In this document: positions 1-10,500 of the stretch, piece after piece
Layout: every line of letters starts with the position of its first letter
Position numbering within the stretch: the first letter of the stretch is position 1
From: Goleter apudmare HA4340-LM2
GTDB lineage: Bacteria > Cyanobacteriota > Cyanobacteriia > Cyanobacteriales > Nostocaceae
Length of the DNA stretch: 64,000 bases
Reading direction: 5' to 3'
Assembly (NCBI GenBank): GCA_019359495.1
Contig: JAHHHF010000098.1
Location: 1 to 64,000 of the forward strand
Notes under the pieces: model-generated
Told to the model about the DNA's origin: nothing
The model's input: the letters and a program-made list of their open reading frames with translations, nothing else
Database searches by the model: none
Program-made: the position numbers and the translations under genes

Positions 1-45
1 TGGGTCGCCAAATGCTTTTCCTTCCCACTGTTGAGCGTGAATCAT
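1..45 (-). CDS. Possible 5' end of a minus-strand gene, cut by the window edge
   Basis: Reading leftwards from an ATG at 45, fifteen codons run open to the window edge, encoding MIHAQQWEGKAFGDP. An in-frame GTG lies a little upstream. The codon pattern looks coding and no stop appears, but the fragment is too short to assign a family. Confidence 0.35.
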   Translation of the reverse strand, partial: MIHAQQWEGKAFGDP

Positions 46-385
46 TATTGGATTTTCCACCACTTTTTACTCCCCACAACTCCTTCCCTTAGTAGTTTAC
101 TAGCACTTGTGTGTACACCGTAGCTTTTTAAGAGGGGAACTAGAATCAAAGTCCCCCTTTTTAAGGGGGATTTAGGGGGATCTGGATATATGCAACTTCA
201 TATTAAATTGGTATAAGTCCTGTAAAATTTATCAAGATAATTTTTTCCTGAGTTTATAGTACATGTTTATTTAGCAATTTTTCTAAGTTTTTTAATCTTA
301 AATTCAGATTAATTTCTGGTAAAAACGCCATACTCCATATAGCAAAATAACCTAATTAAAATGCATGTAAATGCAAAGTGAGATT
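46..385. other. Non-coding stretch with a Nostoc-type dispersed repeat
   Basis: No convincing gene. It holds the dispersed repeat at about 152-184 and an AT-rich segment leading to the glucosidase gene. I could not assign a clear -35/-10 pair. Confidence 0.5.
152..184. repeat. Small dispersed repeat rich in CCCCC and GGGGG
   Basis: The element has the form tcccccttttt-aaggggga-tttaggggga, an imperfect palindrome. Elements of this wording are very common between Nostoc and Anabaena genes (recalled knowledge, not searched). Confidence 0.55.
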
Positions 386-3094
386 ATGACAATTCTCAGC
401 CAGGAAGAAATCAGATTACAAGCAGCCGCATATCACCAAGTCCATTGGCGCAGATGGGGGCCATATTTGAGCGATCGCCAATGGGGAACGGTACGGGAAG
501 ACTACAGTGATCATGGTACGGCGTGGGACTATTTCACCCATGATCAGGCCCGTTCTCGCACCTATAGATGGGGAGAGGATGGGATTTTTGGGATTTCTGA
601 TAATCATCAACGGCTTTGTTTTGCGATCGCTCTCTGGAATGGTGAAGATGCTATTCTCAAGGAAAGATTCTTTGGTTTGACGGGTAATGAAGGGAATCAC
701 GGGGAAGATGTCAAGGAATGTTACTTTTATTTAGACAATACTCCCAGCCATTCTTATATGAAAGCGCTGTATAAATACCCCCATTCAGCCTTTCCTTACT
801 CCCAGCTAGTTACTGAAAATCAACGTCGTAATCGCCAAGAACCAGAATTTGAACTACTAGATACAGGCGTATTTGATGACAATCGCTACTTTGATGTATT
901 TGTGGAATATGCCAAGCATTCTGCGGAAGATATTCTGATCCAAATTCAAGTAGTCAATCGGGGATCAGAAACTAAAACCCTACACCTATTACCTAGTATT
1001 TGGTTTCGCAATACTTGGTCTTGGAATGGGGATACTAGCAAACCTAGTTTACAAGAAATTAAATCAATTAATGGTTGCAATATTATTGCTGCATCTCACT
1101 CAACTTTATGTCAAACGTGGCTGTATTGTCAAGCAGCAACTGAGATTATTTTTACAGAAAACGAAACAAATTATCAGCGATTATTTAACTCTCCCAATAC
1201 ATCTGCTTATGTCAAAGATGGCATCAATGACTATATAGTCAATGGGCAAACAGCCGCAGTAAATCCTGAAAAAATTGGGACAAAAGCAGCAGCAAATTAT
1301 GTGTTAACAGTTGGTGCAGGCGAAACTCAAATTGTGAAATTGCGGCTTATTAATACGAATAAATTAGTTGAGCCGTTTGGTCAAGAATTTGATACAGTTT
1401 TTACAAATCGACAGCAAGAAGCAGATGAATTTTATCAGCGCATTACTCCATTTTCTCTAAATAAAGATATGAGGAATGTGCAGCGCCAAGCATTTGCAGG
1501 GATGCTGTGGAGCAAGCAATTTTATCATTATATTATAGAGGATTGGCTCAAAGGCGATCGCCACACACCACCCCCACCCAAAGAACGCCAAAAAGGCAGA
1601 AATCAAGAGTGGTTACATCTTTATAATGAAGATATTCTCTCGATGCCAGATAAGTGGGAATATCCTTGGTTTGCGGCCTGGGATTTAGCATTTCATACTG
1701 TTCCTCTGACAATGATTGACCCAGATTTTGCTAAGTACCAACTAGATGTTTTAACCAGAGAATGGTATATGCATCCTAATGGGCAAATCCCCGCCTATGA
1801 GTGGCAATTTAGTGATGTGAATCCGCCTGTTCATGCATGGGCAACTTGGCGGATTTATCAGATGGAACAAAAAATCTATGGACGAGCAGATCGGCAGTTT
1901 TTAGAACGGGTATTTCAGAAGCTGATGCTCAATTTTACTTGGTGGGTAAATCGTAAAGATGCTGAAGGTAACAATGTCTTTCAAGGAGGATTTTTAGGGT
2001 TAGATAATATTGGGGTTTTTGACCGCAGTGCTACCTTACCTACAGGTGGACACATTGACCAATCTGATGGTACAAGTTGGATGGGGATGTACTGTTTGAA
2101 TATGTTGGCGATCGCTCTAGAACTAGCTAAGGCTAATCCTGTTTATGAAGACATCGCTACCAAATTCTTTGAGCATTTCCTTTACATAGCTGATGCTATG
2201 AACAAAATCGGTGAAATGGAAGCTAGTTTGTGGAACGAAGCAGATGGTTTTTACTACGATGTCTTACATCTACCAGAGAGGCAAATTACCTTAAAAGTCC
2301 GGTCAATGGTAGGTTTAATTCCTCTATTTGCTATTGAAACCATTGAACCGGAAATATTAAAAATACTTCCTGGTTTTAAAAAGCGGATGGAGTGGTTTAT
2401 TCAAAATCGCCCTGACTTGCGGCAAAATGTCGCCTGTATGGAAACGGCAGGGATTGGTGCTAGGAGATTATTGGCAATTGTTTCACGGGATAAATTAAGC
2501 AGTATTCTACAAAAAATGCTGGACGAAACCGAGTTTTTTAGTTCCTATGGTATTCGGGCCCTATCGAGATTTCATGCTGACTATCCCTACACCTTTGATG
2601 TCAATGGTTCACAATTTCGGGTAGATTATGAACCTGCTGAATCTAGCAGTGGTTTATTTGGTGGTAATTCCAATTGGCGCGGCCCTATTTGGTTTCCGGT
2701 GAATTTTTTACTCATTGAATCCCTGCAAAAATTTCATTATTACCTGGGAGACGATTTCCAAGTAGAATGTCCTACAGGTTCTGGTAAAATGATGACACTT
2801 TGGGAAGTTGCATCAGAATTATCTCAAAGATTAATCAGAATTTTCTTAGCCGATGCTGCTGGCAAACGACCTGTATATGGTGCTATTCAGCAGTTGCAAA
2901 ATGATCCACACTGGCGAGATTTAATTTTATTTTATGAGTATTTTCATGGTGATAATGGAGTCGGAATTGGAGCTAGCCATCAAACTGGATGGACAGGTTT
3001 AGTCGCTACACTTATCCAGCAATTTGCTGAAGATGAAGCGCCACACCAGCACCCTGAGATAGATAATAAAAAAGAGGCGATCGCTCTACCATAA
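386..3094 (+). CDS. GH63-type (MGH1-like) glucosidase
   Basis: About 902 aa, a large glycoside hydrolase of the GH63/MGH1 (alpha,alpha)6-barrel type, probably cytoplasmic because no signal peptide is visible. Family hallmarks are the N-terminal [20 protein letters not shown] block, the central [11 protein letters not shown] segment that carries the likely general-acid Asp, the [11 protein letters not shown] stretch, and the C-terminal [19 protein letters not shown] block. Known relatives act on alpha-glucosides or glucosylglycerate/mannosylglycerate-type solutes, but the substrate cannot be read from sequence. An ATG at 371 is also in frame; I prefer 386 because a purine-rich stretch (aaagtgag) sits just before it and the product then begins [12 protein letters not shown]. 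egtD follows about 100 bp downstream. Confidence 0.85.
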   Translation: MTILSQEEIRLQAAAYHQVHWRRWGPYLSDRQWGTVREDYSDHGTAWDYFTHDQARSRTYRWGEDGIFGISDNHQRLCFAIALWNGEDAILKERFFGLTGNEGNHGEDVKECYFYLDNTPSHSYMKALYKYPHSAFPYSQLVTENQRRNRQEPEFELLDTGVFDDNRYFDVFVEYAKHSAEDILIQIQVVNRGSETKTLHLLPSIWFRNTWSWNGDTSKPSLQEIKSINGCNIIAASHSTLCQTWLYCQAATEIIFTENETNYQRLFNSPNTSAYVKDGINDYIVNGQTAAVNPEKIGTKAAANYVLTVGAGETQIVKLRLINTNKLVEPFGQEFDTVFTNRQQEADEFYQRITPFSLNKDMRNVQRQAFAGMLWSKQFYHYIIEDWLKGDRHTPPPPKERQKGRNQEWLHLYNEDILSMPDKWEYPWFAAWDLAFHTVPLTMIDPDFAKYQLDVLTREWYMHPNGQIPAYEWQFSDVNPPVHAWATWRIYQMEQKIYGRADRQFLERVFQKLMLNFTWWVNRKDAEGNNVFQGGFLGLDNIGVFDRSATLPTGGHIDQSDGTSWMGMYCLNMLAIALELAKANPVYEDIATKFFEHFLYIADAMNKIGEMEASLWNEADGFYYDVLHLPERQITLKVRSMVGLIPLFAIETIEPEILKILPGFKKRMEWFIQNRPDLRQNVACMETAGIGARRLLAIVSRDKLSSILQKMLDETEFFSSYGIRALSRFHADYPYTFDVNGSQFRVDYEPAESSSGLFGGNSNWRGPIWFPVNFLLIESLQKFHYYLGDDFQVECPTGSGKMMTLWEVASELSQRLIRIFLADAAGKRPVYGAIQQLQNDPHWRDLILFYEYFHGDNGVGIGASHQTGWTGLVATLIQQFAEDEAPHQHPEIDNKKEAIALP

Positions 3095-3197
3095 AAATAT
3101 TACAGCCTATGCACTCATGCTAGTTGAGTAGTTTTCAAATCTGACTCTACTGGCTTTGCTATACCCCAAACCGAAAATCATCATTGGAAATCTAAAA

Positions 3198-4214
3198 ATG
3201 CAGACTGAACAAAAAGAGAATTCACGCCTCAGTTGGATGACTTTAACTGATACCATCACATCAGTTGATCAAGGCACTGATATCATTCAAGGACTAACTC
3301 AAGCTCCTAAAACTTTGCCTTGTCGTTACTTTTATGATGATCGAGGCTCAGAATTATTTGAACAGATTTGTGACTTACCAGAATATTACCCAACTCGCAC
3401 TGAGCAAGCAATTTTAGAAACCTATGCTTTAGAAATTGCCCAAATGACAGGTTCGTGTAATTTGATAGAACTAGGTAGTGGTAGTTCCCGCAAAACTCGT
3501 CTGTTGCTAGAAGCATACAGCCAATTCAGTCAAGACTTACAATATTGCCCTATTGATGTCAGTGCAGGAATTCTCAAAACTACTGCTTTAGATTTGCTGC
3601 GACAATATCCTAATTTAAAACTTTGCGGTTTAGCCGGAACCTATGAGCAAGCATTAGCCCAACTTCCCCTTGCAGAATTGGAAAATCGGATGTTGATTTT
3701 TTTGGGGAGTACATTGGGTAATCTGGACGATCAACAATGTCATAAATTCTTCACTCAAGTTCAACAAGCCCTAAAACCTGGAGAATTCTTTCTTTTAGGG
3801 GTAGATTTACAAAAGCCGATAGAAATTGTTACAGCCGCTTATAACGATTCTGAAGGTGTAACAGCCGCCTTTAATTTGAATATTTTACAGCATCTCAATC
3901 AGCGTTTTCAAGGCAATTTTGACTTAGATAAATTTGCTCATTTGGCTTTCTATAATTCACTAGAAAACCAAATTGAAATGCATCTCAAGAGTTTAAAAAC
4001 TCAAACTGCTGTACTAGAGAATTTAGATTTTGAGGTTTCTTTCCAGCAAGGGGAAACAATTCGCACTGAAATTTCTCGCAAGTTTCATCTACCAACATTA
4101 ATTTCTACTCTAGAAAAACACGCTTTCGAGCCACTACAAATATGGACTGATTCTCAAGCATGGTTTGGGTTACTGCTTTGCCAACGCCAATGTACAACTC
4201 AGGAATGTCCGTAA
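3198..4214 (+). CDS. egtD: L-histidine N-alpha-methyltransferase (ergothioneine biosynthesis)
   Basis: 338 aa. It transfers three methyl groups from SAM to the alpha-amino group of histidine, giving hercynine, the first step of ergothioneine synthesis. Visible family features are PCRYFYDDRGSELFEQI near the N-terminus, the SAM-binding loop LIELGSGSSRKTRLLL, and FLGSTLGNLDD in the middle, which is typical of the DUF2260/EgtD fold. The frame stays open upstream to a TTG at 3156, but the ATG at 3198 gives the expected N-terminus. The partner genes egtC and egtB are in this window at 56.1-58.1 kb, not next to it. No operon partner is evident: about 100 bp separate it from the glucosidase. Confidence 0.9.
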   Translation: MQTEQKENSRLSWMTLTDTITSVDQGTDIIQGLTQAPKTLPCRYFYDDRGSELFEQICDLPEYYPTRTEQAILETYALEIAQMTGSCNLIELGSGSSRKTRLLLEAYSQFSQDLQYCPIDVSAGILKTTALDLLRQYPNLKLCGLAGTYEQALAQLPLAELENRMLIFLGSTLGNLDDQQCHKFFTQVQQALKPGEFFLLGVDLQKPIEIVTAAYNDSEGVTAAFNLNILQHLNQRFQGNFDLDKFAHLAFYNSLENQIEMHLKSLKTQTAVLENLDFEVSFQQGETIRTEISRKFHLPTLISTLEKHAFEPLQIWTDSQAWFGLLLCQRQCTTQECP

Positions 4215-4441
4215 ATTTTATATAGGAATTCGGTTTGATTTCGTAAAAAAATTAAGTCTTTTGGGCGAATAACCGTACCCTGCGGGAAGGCAGAGCCTAC
4301 GCCCCTACGGGGTATCTATCGTATTCTTTTTGTGAATTGGTGTTACGCTGCTCGATCACACAACGCCAGTTCGCTTAAATCAAATATGAGTCCTATAGAG
4401 TATATTGTTGGTTAAGTAGGATTAATTTCTCGTAATTGTTT
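4215..4441. repeat. Dispersed repeat between convergent genes
   Basis: About 4266-4318 is a GC-rich stretch (ccctgcgggaaggcagagcc, then cccctacgggg) unlike the AT-rich surroundings. It resembles repeats scattered through Nostoc genomes. It lies between convergent egtD and the cyclase gene; no ORF of note. Confidence 0.45.
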
Positions 4442-5908
4442 TCAATGGGAATTAATCTTAAGTTCATAGATAGCGATCGCTTCGTCTTTGCCTTTCACTT
4501 TCACTGATGGATCTACTAATTTCAAAGAAAATAATTCTGGGTGACATAAACCCACTACTACCGATTCTGTTACTAAGATTTCAGAGTCATACTGTTTAGT
4601 TAAGTCCTCAACGCGAGAGGCAATATTAACGGCATCACCTACTACTGTAGACTCGATGCGGGAAGTGAAACCGACGGTGCCCATAACTACTTCACCTCGA
4701 TGAATACCGATACCTACAGTAATTTTTGGCAACCCATTTTGTATTCGCTGATTGTTACATTGATCAAGGGCTTGGTGCATCAGAATTGCGGCTGTGAGTG
4801 CTCCATCTGTAGCAGAATCATCAAATAATGCCATAATCGCATCACCGATATACTTATCGATAAAGCCGCCGGCTTCGTTGATGGCTTTGCCCATGCAAGC
4901 TAAATATTCATTTAAAAAGGCAAATATTTCTAAGGGCTGCATCACTTCCGACATCGAAGTATAGCCCCGGATATCACAAAATAAGATAGTTATAGTCCGG
5001 GTAACAGCCACACCCACCTTGATATTTTCAATTCCTTGGGGGGCGATCGCTAAAATAAATTTATTGGGGACGAATAACTCAAAGGACGCTAAGGTTTTCT
5101 GCAACTTGCTAAATGATGCTTGTAATGCAGCCGACATTTCGTTAAAAGAAGCAGCCAAAGCCCCAATTTCATCAGCATTCATAATCTCAGCGCGATGTTG
5201 CAAATCACCCGCCGCAATTTTCGCTGCACTCACCTGTAAGCGGCGAATGGGTTGACTTAACCGCAAGGCCAAAATGTAGCCAAACAACCAACTAATAACC
5301 AGTCCCACACCACCCACCACCAGCGCCTGAGTTACTGTATTAGCCACAGCAGTTTCTACCTGTCGCAGTGAAACGCCGAAGCGCAACGTCCCAATCTTTG
5401 TACCTGTCACCGTATTGATATCTGAAGCCACTTCCAAAATGCGATCGCCACGCTTTGCCCGTAAGCTTCCAGAAAACTTGATATCTCGTAGCAAATATGT
5501 TTCTGTAGAATGGGAGATTTCTATCAGATTTAGTGCTGTATTCGTTACTGTCACGGGCACAGCATCAGGAACATACTGGTCTTGAAAATCGCCAGGGGAA
5601 GCAGCTACAATCTGATTTTCCCTGCGGGCGTCAGATACTAGCACATAAATCAACTCTTGATTTTCCCTCATTAACAAATCAAGATTGACGCGAATTTTAC
5701 TCCAGTTCTTTTCTGCAAGGTGAGTAGAAAATAAAGTTGTACTCAACACTCTAGAAAAAGATTTGGCTTCATTCAGCTTTTGCTGGCGGTAAAGGCTACT
5801 CTCAGTCTTCGTCCACACCAAGACTAATGATCCCACCAACGCCACACTTAATAGTGTCGCCGCCGCCACAACCTGGGTGCGAATCGATAGGAAAGCTAGA
5901 GGTTTCAT
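4442..5908 (-). CDS. Membrane-bound class III adenylate/guanylate cyclase with HAMP domain
   Basis: 488 aa. Order: TM helix at about 11-32; periplasmic sensor region 33-193; second TM 195-216; HAMP 217-270; class III cyclase catalytic domain about 300-485. The two metal-binding Asp are D312 (FCDIRGYT) and D356 (KYIGDAIMALF). The transition-state Asn/Arg pair is N428/R432 in VVGDAVNIASRVE. K352 and T421 at the base-selecting positions favour ATP, so cAMP is the likely product. Anabaena strains carry several such Cya enzymes; I cannot say which one this is. It lies 58 bp downstream of the lipoprotein gene on the same strand, so the two probably form one transcript and may act together as a periplasmic sensor. 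Confidence 0.88.
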   Translation of the reverse strand: MKPLAFLSIRTQVVAAATLLSVALVGSLVLVWTKTESSLYRQQKLNEAKSFSRVLSTTLFSTHLAEKNWSKIRVNLDLLMRENQELIYVLVSDARRENQIVAASPGDFQDQYVPDAVPVTVTNTALNLIEISHSTETYLLRDIKFSGSLRAKRGDRILEVASDINTVTGTKIGTLRFGVSLRQVETAVANTVTQALVVGGVGLVISWLFGYILALRLSQPIRRLQVSAAKIAAGDLQHRAEIMNADEIGALAASFNEMSAALQASFSKLQKTLASFELFVPNKFILAIAPQGIENIKVGVAVTRTITILFCDIRGYTSMSEVMQPLEIFAFLNEYLACMGKAINEAGGFIDKYIGDAIMALFDDSATDGALTAAILMHQALDQCNNQRIQNGLPKITVGIGIHRGEVVMGTVGFTSRIESTVVGDAVNIASRVEDLTKQYDSEILVTESVVVGLCHPELFSLKLVDPSVKVKGKDEAIAIYELKINSH

Positions 5909-5966
5909 GGTGTTGGTGGTAAATAGGGCGACGCCAAAAATGCTAATTGGTGAGAATCGTCATTTG

Positions 5967-7004
5967 TCATTTGTTATTTTGTAGAGACACTGCATCGTCT
6001 CTACTCAATTCTTCTACAAAAGTCAGCCAGGGTAGTTGGATGGTTTTACCTGGACATTGAGAACTAAAAGCTAGCGTCACCGGGCCGCCCATTTTTGCAG
6101 GAATCAACTGTCGATTATCACCCCACCTAGTTGCTAAGAGAATATCGCAGTTGCTGATATCACTAGCAGCCAAGCGTACTCCGCCAGTCTGATCTTGGTA
6201 GACTGGGGCTTTGCTACGGACTATGACTTCTCCTTGTGCAGATAGCTGTTTACCAGACAACCCCAAAACATCACGGACACGCACCCCATGTAATTTTACC
6301 TTGCCATTAGGCCAAGCACTTCTGTAGCCTACAGGTTGATTGATTGTGACTTGAGGGAGTTTGTCTAAGGTAGCTAAGTCCAATGTACGCTGACCTATTC
6401 TTAAGCTTACAGGTTCAGTCCCAACTATGATGTTACTGACGTAAAACGCCCAAGCAGTGTCATCATATTTTTGTTTCAGTTGCGGGTATTGAGTGTAGGG
6501 AAACACCAAGTAAATCGGCCCACCTTGATCGCGTTTAATTGGTTGACCATTTTTAGCGATCGCTAAAATGATCGGATATGCTAGCAAATCTTGTAAACTC
6601 ACCGTTACATAGTAAGAATCAAAGCAAACAAACGTTACATCAGTGACTCGATTATCCCCACCAAATTGCTGGAGAATTTGGGAGACGGGAATCCCACGGA
6701 AATCTACTACTTCATTTGGGTTGACAACATCCAAAGGATTGACAGTTTTTACTTGAGTTTTCGCCAAAGTTTGTAACTGTTGCCAGTTCAGTTTAACTGA
6801 TTTACCAGTACCTGTTTCACCCTGAATTAGCAAATTCCACTCACTCTGTAAGGCTTTTTTGGCGTTATTTGCCACAATTTCCGCATTGCGGGCGATCGCT
6901 TCTTTGCGCCATACTTCCAGTTGTTCATCTGTCGGGTTGTTTGTGCAACCACCCAAGCCGAAAATCAACGTCACCAGGAGCGTTAAAGCTAAGTTTTTCT
7001 CCAA
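5967..7004 (-). CDS. Lipoprotein with two molybdopterin-oxidoreductase-like domains
   Basis: 345 aa with a classic lipoprotein signal: hydrophobic stretch 5-17 and lipobox GLGGC with Cys20, so it is probably anchored in the periplasm. Two related domains follow, about 70-195 and 200-335. They resemble the sulfite-oxidase-type molybdopterin-binding fold found in solute-binding or regulatory proteins: in the first, VTFVCFDSYYVTVSLQDLL and later GGPIYLVFPY; in the second, GVRVRDVLGLSG, then GGPVTLAFS. The usual Cys-x-Gly-Asn catalytic context of true sulfite oxidases is not evident, so a binding or sensory role is more likely than catalysis (inference). It sits directly upstream of the membrane cyclase and is probably co-transcribed with it. 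Confidence 0.65.
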   Translation of the reverse strand: MEKNLALTLLVTLIFGLGGCTNNPTDEQLEVWRKEAIARNAEIVANNAKKALQSEWNLLIQGETGTGKSVKLNWQQLQTLAKTQVKTVNPLDVVNPNEVVDFRGIPVSQILQQFGGDNRVTDVTFVCFDSYYVTVSLQDLLAYPIILAIAKNGQPIKRDQGGPIYLVFPYTQYPQLKQKYDDTAWAFYVSNIIVGTEPVSLRIGQRTLDLATLDKLPQVTINQPVGYRSAWPNGKVKLHGVRVRDVLGLSGKQLSAQGEVIVRSKAPVYQDQTGGVRLAASDISNCDILLATRWGDNRQLIPAKMGGPVTLAFSSQCPGKTIQLPWLTFVEELSRDDAVSLQNNK

Positions 7005-7586
7005 AATTTGACCACATTCACAATATTACTTACACCAGGTATCCGGACTAACGCCGTAATACTGTTTTACACCATGTGTAAAAATTGTCCAGTTAAGACA
7101 TAGCGGCGCTATATCCCTACCATAGCTATTTCAAAGTGACTCATGAAATTTCTTTTTTCTCTCAGCTACCTCCGCGTCCTCTGCGGTTAAATCAATTACT
7201 TTCTAACCGCAGAGGGCGCAGCGAAAAGTCTGAGCGGAGGCTTCCTCCGTAGACACCCGGAGGGTGGCTTGCCACAGGCATTAGAACTTTTCAAGACAGA
7301 GAAAGCAGAGGAAAGAGGTTATGGAGGAATTTTGAGCAACCTTGAATGGGCTTGTTTCTACGATCATCTCTCTGATCCTCTACTCTTTGGGGATATGGTG
7401 ACAACAAATTAATTGAAAACGCCACAATAGAAAACACAGACTATAAAAGAACTGGGTATCGGCTATGAGAATACTGGGCTAGGAAAATTGAGGACTGAAA
7501 AATTGTTCCCAATGTCCCATGTCTCATGCCCTTGGGTTGAGCGAAGCCGAAGCCCCATGCCCTAAAATTTAAGGAGATTATTATCA
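7005..7586. repeat. Intergenic region with several dispersed repeats, putA leader
   Basis: No gene seen. About 7166-7270 is a repeat patch with the inverted words cctctgcggtta and taaccgcagagg, then a GC-rich block (cttcctccgtagacacccgg). About 7510-7562 holds the cccatgtctcatgccc-type repeat. An AAGGAG ribosome-binding site lies at 7571-7576, ahead of the GTG start of putA. Confidence 0.55.
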
Positions 7587-10500
7587 GTGGTCTTACAAGT
7601 ACAAAGCAGCACTTACGAAGCTAAAACACAAGAAATTGGTAAACAACTACTCTCAGCTACCTCTGAGAATCGTTCCTTTTTAGCTTCTTTGCGCGATCAA
7701 ATGCGCTTAGATGATAAATTGCTCGCCTGGGCAATGAGTAATCCAGGTTTACGGGTACAGCTATTCCGGTTTATCGATACATTACCAGCTTTAGGTAGTA
7801 ATACAGAAATTGCTGCCCATTTACAAGAATATCTCACAGAGGAATCTGTAGAATTACCCGCCGCCCTCAAGGGGATGCTGAACTTTGCTAGCCCTGACTC
7901 TGTTCCAGGACAAGTGACAGCCAAAACTGTGGCGACAGCAGTGCAAACACTGGCTTATAAATACATTTCTGGTGAAAATATTCAACAAGTGATCAAAGCT
8001 GTTGAACGACTGCGGAAAGAGAAAATGGCTTTCACCATCGACTTACTGGGTGAGGCGGTGATTACCGAAGCAGAAGCGCAGTCATATCTGGAAAGATACT
8101 TGGAATTGATGCAACAATTAACCGATGCATCAAAAAATTGGTCAACAATTCCCGCCATTGATGTTGCAGATGGCGAACAGTTACCAAAAGTCCAGGTTTC
8201 GGTCAAGTTAACGGCGTTTTATTCCCAGTTTGACCCATTAAATGCCCAGGGTAGTGAAGAGAAAGTTAGCGATCGCATCCGCATTCTGTTACGTCGTGCG
8301 AAAGAATTAGGGGCGGCTGTCCATTTTGATATGGAACAGTATACCTACAAAGATATCACCCTCAGCATTCTCAAAAAACTCTTATTAGAAGACGAGTTCC
8401 GCCAACGGACAGATATTGGTATTACTATCCAAGCATATCTGCGTGACAGTGAACGAGATGTGCAAGATGTGATTGCTTGGCTAAAACAGCGTGGTTATCC
8501 TTTAACTATCCGCTTGGTGAAAGGTGCTTACTGGGATCAAGAAACTATCAAAGCTGCACAGAAACACTGGCTACAGCCAGTTTACAACGATAAAGCCGCT
8601 ACCGATGCCAATTTTGAAACTATTACCCAGTTATTGTTAGAAAATCACCAATATGTGTATGCTGCCATAGGTAGCCATAACGTGCGATCGCAAGCACGGG
8701 CAATCGCGATCGCTGAAAGTTTAAATGTCCCCCGCCGTCGCTTTGAAATGCAAGTGTTGTATGGTATGGGTGATAAGTTAGCTAAGGCTTTGGTGGATCA
8801 GGGTTATCGGGTAAGGGTGTATTGTCCCTATGGTGAATTATTGCCTGGGATGGCTTATTTAATTCGGCGGTTGTTGGAAAATACAGCTAATAGTTCTTTC
8901 TTGCGGCAAAATTTGGAGAATCGTCCGGTGGAAGAGTTGCTGAGTCCACCAATTGTGGATTTGTCTCACGCAGAGGAGGATACTTCCGTAGGCGGGTTTC
9001 CCGACTTGAGGAAAGTGTCCGTCGCGCAGAGGCGCAAAGAAGAAGGTGCAGGGTTTGCAGGTGCGGCGGATACTGATTATGCTGAGGTGGAAGCAAGACA
9101 AAAGTCTGCTCAAGCTTTTCAAGCAGTCCGTCAACAATTAGGGAAGACTTATCTACCCTTGATTAATGGGGAGTATGTGAATACTGCGACGGTGATTGAT
9201 TCTCTCAATCCCTCAAATTTTAGTGAAGTGGTTGGGAAAGTCGGACTGATTAGTGTGGAACAAGCGGAACAGGCGATGCAGGCTGCGAAGGCGGCGTTTC
9301 CTGGGTGGCGACGGACTCCGGCGCAGGAACGCGCTGATATTCTCAGGAAGGCGGCTAGTTTGATGGAACAACGCCGTGCAGAACTTTCGGCTTGGATAGT
9401 TTTGGAGGTGGGGAAACCAGTTAAGGAAGCGGATGCAGAGGTTTCTGAGGCGATAGACTTTTGTTGCTACTACGCCGATGAAATGGAACGGCTAGACAAA
9501 GGTGTAAACTATGACGTTCCTGGTGAGACTAATCGTTATATTTACCAGCCGCGAGGGATTGCGGTGGTGATTTCTCCGTGGAATTTCCCCTTGGCGATCG
9601 CCTGTGGAATGACTGTTGCTGCTTTGGTTGCAGGCAATTGTACCTTGCTCAAACCTGCGGAAACATCCTCTGTGATTACTGCCAAACTCACAGAAATCTT
9701 AATTGAGGCTGGTATCCCTAAAGGTGTATTTCAATACGTCCCCGGTAAGGGTTCCCAAGTCGGCGCTTACTTAGTGAGTCATCCTGACACCCATGTCATC
9801 GCTTTTACTGGTTCCCAAGAAGTCGGATGTCGCATTTTTGCCGAAGCCGCAACGCTGAAACCCACCCAAAGGCACATGAAACGGGTAATTGCTGAGATGG
9901 GTGGTAAAAATGCCATCATTGTTGATGAAAGTGCTGATTTAGATCAAGCCGTGATTGGGGTAGTACAGTCAGCCTTTGGTTACAGTGGACAAAAGTGTTC
10001 TGCTTGTTCCAGAGTTATTGTGCTGCAACCAATTTATGACACCTTTGTCAAACGGTTGGCGGAAGCAACCAAATCTCTAAATATCGGCGAAACAGAGTTA
10101 CCCAGTACCCAAGTCGGCCCAGTAATTGATGCCAACGCCCGCGATCGCATTCTTGAGTATATTGAGAAAGGTAAAACAGAAGCCCAACTGGCGCTAGAAT
10201 TACCAGCACCACCACAAGGTTATTTTGTCGGGCCAGTCATCTTTAGTGAAGTACCACCCAATGGCATAATTGCCCAACAAGAGATTTTCGGCCCTGTGTT
10301 AGCAGTCATCCGCGTCAAGAGTTTCCAGGAAGCCTTAGAAGTCGCCAACGGCACCAACTATGCCTTAACTGGCGGACTTTATTCCCGCACACCTTCCCAT
10401 ATTCAGCAAGCACAGACAGAGTTCGCCGTCGGGAATCTGTACATCAACCGCAACATCACCGGGGCAATAGTAGCACGCCAACCCTTTGGCGGCTTCAACC

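Noticed and set aside
416-700. Minus-strand ORF inside the GH63 gene
   Set aside because: Shadow frame of a long gene with clear family motifs; no start-site support or own motif.
7190-7260. Possible terminator or riboswitch ahead of putA
   Set aside because: The inverted words (ctctgcggtta and taaccgcagag) belong to a dispersed repeat and lie 330 bp from the gene without a T tract.
8859-9137. Minus-strand ORFs over the putA linker
   Set aside because: Arise from the repeat insert; no ribosome-binding site or recognisable protein.
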